The notes beneath the pieces are model-generated. The model was not told where the DNA came from. It was given only the letters and a program-made list of their open reading frames with translations, and made no database searches. A program made the translations under genes and the position numbers. Shown one piece after another: positions 1 through 12,100 of a stretch of 64,000 nucleotides of DNA (positions are counted from its first letter, which is position 1; each line of letters begins with the position of its first letter). This stretch comes from Eublepharis macularius (Eukaryota > Chordata > Lepidosauria > Squamata > Eublepharidae): positions 13,650,001 to 13,714,000 of the forward strand of contig NC_072805.1 in NCBI RefSeq assembly GCF_028583425.1. The letters are read 5' to 3'.

Positions 1-155
1 GCCCCTAACCCACACTGCGCCGCTGATCCCATGTGGCCTGACTTTGATCCCAGTGAGCTACAGTCCCCACCTGAGTCTGGCTGGTGGGCAGATGTGGTAG
101 AAAGGTTTTAACTCCGAGCCCTGACAGAGACTGACCACTCTGCTGCCTCCCACAG
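1..155. other. MLKL intron tail at window edge
   Basis: Non-coding stretch before the first recognisable MLKL exon. It ends in a pyrimidine-rich tract and an AG at 154-155 that serves as splice acceptor. I see no other feature in it. Confidence 0.6.
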
Positions 156-3100
156 GAAAGTGAGGGATGTGTTCAGAAAGGAGATCAAAGCCATGAAAAG
201 ATTTGAGTCCCCCCACATCCTTCGTCTGTATGGCATCTGCATAGACGAGAGCGGTAAGACCTTTTGTCTTTTGTGAGTACATCAGCTTGGAAGAGTGTGT
301 GTATGTTTGTGTGAACTAGGACATGGTTTTGCGAGCTCCTCTTCACCAGGTTCCAGCCATCCAAGGTGTCGTGGGCCAACCTCGGCCTGGCACCGTACTA
401 TCTACAGTCAAGTCCTCTTCGGAGGATGAGGCGTTAGAGGAGCCAGCAGACCCAGCCTTGACACCAGAGGAGCCTGCACTAGACCCTGCCACGGCACTGG
501 AAGAGCTTTCGGTGGAGTGGCCAGTAACGCAGCCAGGGACCTCTGGGGAAGCTGGTTTGGGTGAGGGCTCACACAGAGCAGAGGAGAAACCGGCACCTGG
601 GAGGCCTCAGCCCCGCCCCCCAAGCCAGCCACAAGACAGAGGAACCGGGCAAGGGCGGCTGTTTGGGAAAGACGCAGGAGCACATGCTTGCAAGCTCCGC
701 ACTGGGCAGGACTGAGCTCTGAGAGCGAGGCGCTGCAATCGGATGAAGAAGAAACACCTGCGCCACAGCCTATTTACTACCTGAGCGCAAGGATAAAAGG
801 TGGACTCCGAGCAGGGCTCGGCGTGGAAGCAACCTAGCTCACTACTCCCTGCGACTGACGCCTCTGTGCCTAGGAGCTCCTGACCCCACCTTGTACCTTG
901 TTTCTCTTGGACTGACCTCTTGGTTTACAACCTTGACTCAACTCCCAGACTTGCACCTGCCTCTGTGTTGACTTGGGCCATTGGACTTGCTTTTGGACTG
1001 CCTGGCTCGTGAACGACCTCAGACTGCCTGACCTATTCATAAGCTGCCTTGCTTGCTGGGCACCCCAAGCTCAGCCTCTGGGTATGACACAAGGCCTGTT
1101 TTGCAGGGAACGCTAACATTTTTCCAAGCTAAAATGGCGCCTGTGGAGTCATGACTTGAGGCTGCAGCAGATCCCAACCTGAGTGTTGTCAGGCTAGAGT
1201 TAAACATCTTTGAGAGCTATCCTAAGGAGGTCTACTCAGAATCCTATTCAGTGAGGCTTACACCTAGGAAAGTGTTCTTAAAATCGCAAAGTTTGTCATT
1301 GTGGCAGACTAGACCAGAATGGAAGCCATTTATTTATTTATTATCCATATTTAATACAACTCTTCCAAGTTAAAAAAAAATACAAACTGGTATACAGCAA
1401 TAAAAAATCCTTACAATAAAACCCCCATAAATCACTAAAATCACAAAATGGCCAATCAGTAAATCAAACCAACAGATCAGATCAAACGGCATCAGAGACC
1501 AAACTTAATTCCATATGGCGTATGTTATTAAAATGGTTTAAAATTATGGAGAGCCGTTATTAAGAGTGTGACAGAAATATTCTGGTCAGTCCCTTGAAAA
1601 TGAACCTGAACTCCTAGAGGAGTGCATTCCAAAACTTTGGGGCTTCAACAGAAAAAAAACCCTTGCTTTTCCTGAACGGAACTCTAAGAACAGCTTCATC
1701 AGCTTCCGAATCAGAACTCAAAGGCAAACTGATAGCTCAATGAGAAAGGAGAAACCAGAGACTGTAGTTATTCATCAAGTGTCTTTCCGTACCAGGTTCA
1801 AGACCCGAATTCTCCATTGTCACAGAATATTGTGAGAAAGGCACCCTGTGGGACGTATTGAAGAACGAACCAGATATACCCTGGAAGATTCGCATTCAGA
1901 TGGCACTTCATGCTGCTATCGGCTTGTACAGGTACAGCACCCCACCTAGCGGAAAGGGGGAGTCAACGGCTTCTTCTGAGGGCCCATCTTGTAGGGGGGG
2001 GGGCAACACAAGGAAATACAGCTCAGTCTTTATGTGGGGAAACATCTTGCACACAAGGGGCATTGTGTGTCTTCTGTCTTTTATTGGCTGCAGGTTGCAC
2101 CAGACTGGGGACAAATCTCAGCTGCACGGCTGTATCAACAGCAGCAAGTTCCTGGTTGCCGAAGGCTACAATGTAAAAGTGAGAACTTCATGTGCCCTGG
2201 CCCCAGGGGAGGTTTAGAAGAGCACATTTCAGGCCCACGCAAGGAGACAAAGCTGCAAGATTATGAAGCCTCAATTTACCTTGAGACCATGCAGGGAAAG
2301 GAGAAGGGTTTTAACTTTTCAGCCTTTGCTCTGTTTCATTATTTTGAACGGAGGTTCCCTAGTTTGTTGCTAGCTAAGAAAAAATGCCTGTTTTAACATG
2401 AGGATCTGGTTACACGTGGGCTTGGGGGAAACCCCAACTCAACTCGAGTTTAACGTGTGACCGCACTCACCAGCAAAGTGGTTCTGGGGGGAAAGGGCTC
2501 CCATGCATGCTTGGGGAGGCAAGAGAGGCTTCATTTGTCTCTGCTTTCCATCCAGCATGCTTTCGCAGATAGAAAAGAGCCGGGGGGGGGCTGTAGCGGT
2601 AGGGTTCCAGGTGCCCGCCAGTGGTGGGCAAACTTCCGGGGATTTGGCCCCTTGTCCACTGATTGCCCAGCGATTGGTGGGAGGGGACAAGCTCTCGGAG
2701 GTGCATGCTGTGTGCATACTCAGTGTGCACATTGTTGCACCGCCCACAGGAGCATTCCCATGCTTAATTTGGGGCTGATTTGGGCCCCAAAGGTATGTGC
2801 CGGGGAATCTACCCTCTCGACGGGAGGTGAGGGGTACCTGGCAATGCTAGGCGGCGGGCTGTTTCTCTTACTGCCCATTCCATGCCTCTTCTGCGCAAAA
2901 AACAAGGGAAAGAGAGCAAGCATGTTGGATGAAAAGCACGGACAGATGGAGCATTTCCTGCCTCCACAAGCATGCAAGGGAGCTCTTTTTCCTTCCCCTA
3001 AACCATTTTGAAGGTGAGTGCAGTCACATGTTAAACTCAAGTTGAGTTGGGATTTCCTTCAGTCACGCATGAGTTTAATGTTTGTGTAACTAGGCCAGGG

Positions 3101-6100
3101 ATATGTCTTTTTAAATGAGTGAGGAAGCCAGCTTTCAGTAATGGAAATTGAAGGGTTAATCCCCCTCATTCTTCTCTACACATTCCTGTGGCAAATCGAG
3201 GCTGTATAAGCCTGCAGTTTGTACTTTATGGTTGAACAAGGACGCTGCTTGAACCCTTTCTCTACAGACTTAACTAGTTTAATAAGGGCCCCCATTGGAC
3301 CCTAGAAGCTTTAATTCTGTGATGGCCAAGGGAACTCTTAAGAGAAGTTTCCCAGCACCCATATCTGGATTCTTTGGGGGAAACATGCCTGATAAAAGTG
3401 ATATAAATTTGTATTGTAGATATGCCTGAAGAGCCACTTATTCCTATAAAAGGGGTTTATATGAGCACTACCAGCCCAATGTGAACATATAATTTTGGTT
3501 TAAATTATTCTACTTTGCTCTGTATGTATCAAGAAATGTCCTTCAATCACTGACTGGCCCAATGATTTTTTAATTATTTAGTTCATTTATACCTCACCTT
3601 TATCTCCAGTGGGGACTCAAAGTGACTCATGTTGTTTTCCTTTCCTCCATTTTATACTTGCAACAATCCTGCGAGGTAGGTTAGGCCGAGAGTGTGTGAC
3701 TGGCCCACGATCACCCAGCAAGCTTCCATAGCAGAGTGGGGATTCAAACCTAGGTCTCCCACATACTTTAACCACTACACCACGGTGGCTCTCTCTGATA
3801 CTCTCAATTATTCTGCTTGGTTTTGTATGTCTCATTTTGTGGGACAAACACAATTAAAACACCCGCATCTCGTTCAGGGGGTTACAAGACTTTCTCTATG
3901 TACTTTTAAGATTTGAACGCCCCCCCCCCTTACTTTAGACTTGGGGCACATTTTTGGTATCTGCTTTTTGTATTAAATTGGAGTCCTTGGTGGGGAAGCA
4001 GAAACGTTTCCAACAGAGACATTTCCCCTAAACATGAATGCTGTTGCCAAGGGGTATTCCCTACAGCCCATACTTTAGTGTTTCACAGTGCAATTCTACG
4101 TGTTAACTACAATTGACTGAAAAGAGTGCAACTTTGCTTATGATTACGCTGTCAGGAGCCTAACCCCCCAAAGAGTGTTAACATTTTGACCTTTAGCAAT
4201 GGTGTTTGAGTGTGTTCTCCCTTCTCCTCCAGCTATCAGGATTCGAACTGTCTCGAACAGAGTCATCTTTCCGACAGAAACACAAGGAGAAAAAACAGAA
4301 AGAAGTCTCTCCTTCAGCCTACGTCTCCCCTCAGGGCCTGGCATCAGTGAACCATATATATGATGCGCCAAGTGAAATCTATAGGTAAGCTTGCATAGGA
4401 ATTGCCACCCTGTCGACTCTTCGCCGCTTTGCTTCTTTCGGTCTTCTTTCGGTCTTTCGGTCTTTCGGTCAACAGCAACCTCCTTTGATCACTCAAGAAC
4501 TGGGGACTCGTGGCTGCCATCAACCCACATCATTGTTGGGATTCAGAGTTCCTTTGTTCTCAGCCTCCTTCAGTGGCTTCTGCTTGGACGTGGCAAGGAA
4601 GAGTTGTACGTGATAATGTTGCATGACAATTCTTGGTAAACCAGACATTACACAAGGTGATGTGGGTGAATATTAGCCACACACCTCCCATTAGATACGT
4701 TTTGCCCTTTTGCTCTGAAAAAAATCTCCATTTCGTGAGTCCAAAGGGTTCCAGCTGTCCGAACTGTAAGGTATGGTATATCTTAGGAATGATCTTGAGT
4801 CTGATTAAGGAGTGAATGAAGAGAGTTTATTCGAGAACAACAACTCTGATAGAAAGCAGTGAAACAGAATAGATGCTAGTTACCTTACTAAACTGAGGGC
4901 CAAGCTACAAGTGATGAATGGCATTTGAACAGCAAGTGAACAGACTCACGTGTATTCCTCCCTGTTCTCTTGTGCTCCACTTGCAGAGAGGAATACACGC
5001 GAGAATTCCGGGAAGAAGCAGAAAGTGGCAATCTGGAGACACGCAAGAAGGACAGAAGAGAGGAAGAGAGAAAGGCCCTTTTCACACTACTTACTTGCTT
5101 CTGGAACATCGCGAAAAGTAGCGCAAAAAACGCGGAAGATAGCGTCTTCTCACGAGAGTTTTGTGCGACATCGCACAAAACTCTCGTGAAAAGACGCTAT
5201 CTTCCACATTTTTTGCGCTACTTTTCGCGATGTTCCGGAAGCAAGTAAGTAGTGTGAAAAGGGCCAAAGATCTTATTCTGTTAACTGTCCGATTTGCTGC
5301 CCCCTGCAGGTATTCTGTGTCTTCTGCCTTCTCTGTGCGCAAGACATTGCATTTCCAACATGAACTACCCATCTTTCTGAGAAATGTTGCTTCCATGTGG
5401 AGGTTTTACTCCTGTTTGGCATAGAACTTAAAATAGGTAATTGATACATTGCTGTAGCTTACCACTAAAGCAATATGTCAATTACTGATTTTTTTTAAAA
5501 AAAAATTGCTCCCAAAGCCCTCCAGTTAGGATTGCCAACATCTAGGTGGGGCCTGGAGTTCTCCCTGAATTACAAGTGATCTCCAGACTACAGAGATCAG
5601 TTCCTCTGAGGGAAATGGCAGCTTTGGGTGGTGGTCTCTATAGCATCACATCCCTGTTGAGTTCCCTCCACTTCCCAGACTCTACTCTCCCCAGGTTCTA
5701 CTTTCAAATCTCCAGGAATTTCCCAAGCTGGAGATGGCAACCCTACTTCCAGTGCTGGTTGGGGAGAAGGTGTCACAGGGGGATGAGCTGAATAAAATGC
5801 AGAGGGAAACTGCCTATGGGTGCTTTGTTGCTGCTCTGAATGCATGTAGAGTTATTACTTACGGGAGAGAGATGAGAGGGGAAATACTCTGCACATCATT
5901 GCTCTTTTTTTGCTCATGGGCCCTCACTTGTGGACTTTTAGCTCCTCGTGGGTAGCTTTGTTAGTCTGTTACAGCAAAAAGAAACGGGGGCATCTTAAAC
6001 ACTAACAACATTTTATTCCAGCATAAACTTCAGACAATTTTTTAAAAAATTCTTCTTGTGAAAAGGAAGGTGTAACATGCCTAGCAGTGCAATACAACTC

Positions 6101-9100
6101 TTTCCTGGGAGTAAGCCCATTGAATAAACTTGAAAAGGATAGACCTTCTTAGGAATGATATGGACTGCAAAGATCTTTCTGCAGGGCAATCTCTATTTAC
6201 ATGGCGTGCAATTTAACCTTAACTGCATGTGCTTGTGGTGGTTAGGGGCTGGTGAATGAGAGCCAAGCTACAAGTGAGGAATGACACTTGCCTGGCAAGT
6301 GAACAGACTCACGTGTATCCCTCCCTGTTCACTTGCCCTCCACTTGCGCTCCACTTGATCAAGTGGAGCGCAAGTGAATGGCAAGTGAACAGGGAGGAAT
6401 ACACGTGAGTCTGTTCACTTGCCAGGCAAGTGTCATTCCTCACTTGTAGCTTGGCTCTAGGAGCCAAGCTACAAGTGACTTTTTTCACGTGTAGAATACT
6501 TAATTGTTTTTGCAAGTTTTTCTGGAAACTGAAGTCCCAGTGTCCTTCCTCTCTCTGTTAGAATCGCTGCCTGAAGAGCCAGATAAAGCTGGCGGCAAAT
6601 TGTTCCTCCAGTCACAAGGCTGCTCTCAACAACTGTTTGGGGGCGGGCAGCTGCTACTTTCTCCCTGGGTGTCCTGCTCTCGGGGAGCTGCTCTGGAGAA
6701 AGCCGCCCTTCCCTTGCTCCTGAGCTCCTGGAGAAAAACTGGAATGAGGGCATGTTAGAGCAGCAGCAGATTCTTCCACTGTCACTGCGGCTGGAGCTTC
6801 ACCGACACAGCCGCTTTCTCCAGAGCAGCTCCCCAGGAGCAGGACACCCTGAGAGAAAGTAGCAGCTGCCCAGCAGCGATTCTAACAGAGGGGGGAAGGA
6901 CACTCGGACTTCAGTTCCCAGGAAAACTTGCGAAAATGATCAAGTGTTGTACATGTGAAAAAAGTCACTTGTAGCTTGGCTCTGAGTGGCTTTGCCTCAC
7001 GGAAACAGGGTGGAATGGATTAGGTCAGCGATGATCAGGCTTGTTGTGTTGTCAATCACTATCCTGACTTGCCTGCTCTTTAGAGACCACCAGGTCTCCT
7101 TACAGCAGAGGATCCATTTGGAAGCTCCTTGAAAGTTTTCCGAATTAAAATCTTAATTCCTTCTGCACTCTGATACAGCTACATCGGGTGACAAAAAATG
7201 AGAAGCAGAGCCACAAGGTCTGCGGAGTGCCAAATCTAGCTTGAGAAATTTGGGGAGATTTGGGGGCAGTGCCTGGGATGGGCAGAGTCTGGGAAGGGGA
7301 AAGAGTCAAATTGCTCAGCAGGAATCTGAGGCCTTAAAAGACCCCCCGCCGTTTCTTCTGATCAGTTGTAACAAGAGGTCTCCAGGCCACACTTGGAGGT
7401 TGGCAACTCTGTGCCCATCCCCTGTCACATTTGCTGGTTAGAAAAAACTGTTTTTGTCAAGTGATTGTGGTAAAGCGGACAGCGGGATTAGGTAAGCTTT
7501 GGTGCCGTCCACCTATTTGCTTCTATGATTTCTCAACCCCCAGATGTAGCTGATGGCAGGCAGGAACCCATCAAAACACCCGTCCCGTCCTTGAGGGACA
7601 AGAGAGGCTTAAAATTCCTGCTCATCTAACATTCCTGTTTACTTATTTTCAGCTTTGGGGTTGTGCTTTGGGAGATCATAACTGGCAAGATCCCTTTTAA
7701 AGGTAAGACACAAATGGGAGGGATTAGATTATAGGGCTGTGGAACATCAACAACATATTCTGCAGATCCAGAATTGTAATAAGGATCAGGGCTGACCATA
7801 CCTTGTGCCATTGGTAGGGGTAAAACTGAGTAGCATTCATTGCTGAAGTGTATTAAGCAGAATACACAATTGTGCTCTGAAGGATTACATCCTATCATAG
7901 ATCCAGAGGGGTTAGCCGTGTTAGTCTGTAGTGGCAAAATAGTAAAAGAGTCCAGTAGCACCTTTAAGACTAACCAACTTTATTGTAGCATAAGCTTTCG
8001 AGACCCAAAGCTGTTTTCGTCAGATGCATCCTATCATATACACCTTGAACAAAAGGAAATGCTGTGTGTCTCAGTTGTGTAGCAAGATTCAAACACATGA
8101 GATATGCTCTCAGGATTGCCCTTTCCCTCCATTGGCCTATGAGCATTGAAAATTTGTTGTTTGTTTTTAGAGTCTAGAAAAGGATATCAGTAGTAAAGCA
8201 GGAATCCATGTACACTTCTCACAGTTCAGGATTAGCAGAGTGAAGACAGATATAACTTTGCCACAGGGGGCATAGCTCACCCACAATGTGATCTTGATTT
8301 TTCTATCTAGGTTTACACATATACATATCAGCAAAGCCCACCAGTGGTTCAGCTGTTAGTCTTGCTCTCAAATCACGTTTCAGGCTAAGCTGAATGAAAA
8401 TATTTGCTCGTATTACCTTATGAGGAAGTCAGACATATATGGGGGTTGGGAAGTGGTTATGTTCCCCCATCTATAGACCTTTTCAGCTGCGTGTTCTGTG
8501 CAACTTGAGGCCTTTTTCTGCTAACTCAGGAGACAATGTGGTATAATGGTTAGTTTGGGACTGGATCTTGCCTGGATGGTCCAGGTAGCCTGATCTCTTC
8601 AGATCTCAGAAGATAAGCAGCTCTTGCTTTTAAAACTCTATAGGTTTGCCCTAAGTCAGATGTGTCTTGATGGCACACACACACACAGGGAAAAGGATCT
8701 GTGAGACCCAAGTTTGAAATCCCACTGTGCCATGGAAACTCATTGGGTGACCTTGGGCTTAGGGATCCCAGACCCCCGGTGGGGGCGGGGAATCCCCCGC
8801 CCCCGCTCCCCCCACCCCACCCTCACTTACCTAACAAGCGGGGGGCGCACACCTTCCCTGCGCGTTCCCCCGTGGCGCTGCATGCTCCCATGCACAGCAG
8901 CCACCCGGATCGGCCCCGTTTTGTCCTGGATCAGGGCCACTGCAGAGCACGGTAGCGCTTCTGTGCTCCGCAGCACCTGAAAACGGGCCCAATCTGCAGC
9001 AAAGGGATTTGTTTTCAGGAGCTGCGGAGTGCAGGAGCACTCCTTGCTCCTCAAAACAGCCCATTTTGGCACGGATCGGGCCTGTTTTGAGCCCCTGCGG

Positions 9101-12100
9101 AGCCTGGACATGCTCCCAGGGGCTGCGCGATGACGACACTTCTGAAGTGACGTCATTGTGCCTGTGTGTGTGTGTGTGCGCGCGCGCTTCGCACGCGCGC
9201 ACCCCCCCCCCTCCCCCAAGGTAAGTGCTAAGCCCCTATCCCCTGCCCGGAGGTTGAGGGGGCCTGGCAACCCTACTTGGGCTAGTAACTTCTTTTGCAG
9301 TAATCTACCTCACGGGGTGCTGTTGTTGCGAGAGAATAACATGGAAGAAGTAGAGATCAATGTGGTAAGCCACTTTGGCTCCTCATTGGGAAGAAGGATT
9401 GGTAATGGTATAAATTTAAATGAATAAACTTTCCTGCAGCCATTTCCCCCCACTGCTTGGATTACAAGAAGACCCAGACTCTCAATTCTGTAACGTTTCC
9501 CCAGCTGTATTTAGAAGGCATGGGAAGGCATCATTTGACCACCACACACCCTTCCACCCATCATTCAAGGGCTGCTTTTCCCCCTGTGGGATGATGCAGA
9601 TGTATTTTCAACAGTAAATAAACACTAGTTCTGTATGGAGAGAAAAACAACAGAGGGGGAGGGGGTAGGCAAGTTGCTGCAGAAAAAGGAACTGGAGAAA
9701 TGGATGAGCCTCCTCTTCAAAAGCAGCTTTTCCCCTACTGTGGCATCCATCAGAATGTGCAAGTTTATTTCCAAAGAGAATTTATTGTCTATAGCCTTAG
9801 GCCGTCACAATTTACCAAACATCAACTAATAAACAGTTAAAACCATTATCACAGTTTGTAAAAGTTAATTAATTAAAACAGTACAGTATACCAAACTATC
9901 CCAGGAATCATGCAACAGCCTCATTCAGTACCTTAGATCTTATCTTTTTGGCTGAGAGTACAAACTGAGAGACTCTGTAGGACATATGATTATCAGTGTC
10001 AGATAACAAAAACACAATCTTCTCGATTTCAGAGTATGTGTTTGTGACTGATAGGATTCTGGCCAAGAATTTAGCTGTGGGTACACTATAGAATGGACAA
10101 TAAAGTAGGTAGTGGGAAAGGTTCTCCACTGTAGGTAATCCACAAATGCAGGTGCGATGTTCCATAGGGGTGTGAGAATAACGCCCTGCCAAAAAAGCTG
10201 TGTGCATCATCTGGAAGTGCAGAGCAGTGAAAGACACTCTGAGGTTGTAATGAGAAATACTGGCTAGGTAGGGAGATCTTGAATGGTCAGATTTGATTAG
10301 TTTATACCAAGAAGCTGCCTTAGATTTTAATATGTTTATTTAAACCATAGGAGGGAGAAGGGCTGTTACTGTATGTGGGTATATGGGTGTGATTTTGCTT
10401 TCTGCTTTAGGCTGTACTTCACAGGAGATCTATCAGAAAGTGTATAAGGAAGGCTACCAAGAACCTCTAGGAGAAGATTGCCCCTCTGACCTGCAGGAGG
10501 TCATCAACCAGTGCCGGAACTTCCAGCCTTCTAAGCGCCCAACAGCTGAAGGTAGGACCCCCCCCCCCCCCAATATGAAAAGGACCCTCTCTTCTCCAGT
10601 ATTTCTCTATGAGCCAACTATGGTCCTTAGGCTGCCACCTACTGACTGTTGCCTACTTAAGGTGGATTACCTGGTATCAAACAGACCCCGTGCTTTCCCC
10701 ATCGTAGTTCCCACACTATGGAACTGGTTCTCCGAGATGAAGTGGATCACTGTCTTTGGAAATTTTTAGGTGTTGCAAGGTGATTTTACATGCTAGAGCT
10801 TTTAATGTAGTGTGGGTTGTGGAGTCCATCGGGAGTTTTACTGTGTCTTGCGTATTTTAAGTTTAGTTTTGTAAACCAGCTTGAGCCAAAATAGAGAGGG
10901 AAGATACAAACACTTTAAGAAATAAATGACATTTATATACATTGTTGTAATTTTAATGATTAGATATAGTGTTTTTTAATGTTTTTAATGGTATTAATGT
11001 TTGTATTTTTGTTATCCACCCTGAGCCCGCGAAAGCGAGGAGGGCGGAATATAAATGTAATAAATTAAATTAAATAATGTTGGCCTGTTGTTAAGGCCAA
11101 TTACCACCAAGGGCAAGATGCCCTAGGAACCCAATAAATCAATAAATTATTTACTCAAAATATTATTATTTGTGTCTTGCTCACCATGTGAATAAAAGAT
11201 ATACAATCAGTCAAATATTTACAATGTGTACATATACAATTACATAAATACACACATATGTCCCATAATAGCTGCAAAGAGACAATGATAATTCTATAAC
11301 TTCCTATACAAATTTGCTGGAGTAATGACAGTTCTTGGAATGATTCTTCCTCGTGTCCTCACACTCCAAATATGTGGTGATGCCAACAGGATGGTCAGTA
11401 TAAGGTAAGTGTTCAAACACAGCAATGTCAGAAGAGCCTGATAGGATCCCTCTGGATCTCCAGGTAGGTGGCAACGAGCCCGCCAGCTTAGAGTTGCTCG
11501 TTTCGGTTTCCCTTCATCCTGGCCTCCTCTCTAACATAAAAGCATTAACAAATATAAACCACCCTTGCTTAGTATATTGAACATTGTATAGTATTCCTTA
11601 CACACAGTGTAAAACCTTGTATAAAATTCTTACATACATTGCATAACATACTTACATGCACATAATAGTCCTAGTCACACTCTCCAGATAGAAACTTTCC
11701 AATTCCAATCAACGCTAATTTACAGCAGGTGCTTGTCTGTAGTAACGAGCTCTTTTTGTAATCCTGGCTACATGCCTGCATTCACTTCTCTTAAAGGTAC
11801 CATACCTCAATAAATCTGTTAATTACAAAAATACTGCAAAATTGATCTCTGTTTAATCCATATGGGGTTGTACAGTTCATTCTGAATGTTATGTTATGCA
11901 ATGTATGTAAGAATTTTATACAAGGTTTTACACTGTGTGTAAGGAATACTATACAATGTTCAATATACTAAGCAAGGGTGGTTTATATTTGTTAATGCTT
12001 TTATGTTAGAGAGGAGGCCAGGATGAAGGGAAACCGAAACGAGCAACTCTAAGCTGGCAGGCTCGTTGCCACCTACCTGGAGATCCAGAGGGATCCTATC

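Larger units (their letters stand above)
8531..9440 (+). mobile_element. tRNA-type SINE split by two later insertions
   Basis: SINE pieces at 8531-8565 (gtggtataatggttag head), about 8690-8759 (ttgggtgacc body) and 9276-9440 (body and tail). A 5S-type SINE remnant sits in the first gap and a GC-rich MITE in the second. Confidence 0.55.

Noticed and set aside
5074-5265. A microRNA precursor hairpin
   Set aside because: Near-perfect 192-bp palindrome with transposon-like tips and no loop or arm pattern typical of a miRNA; better read as a MITE.
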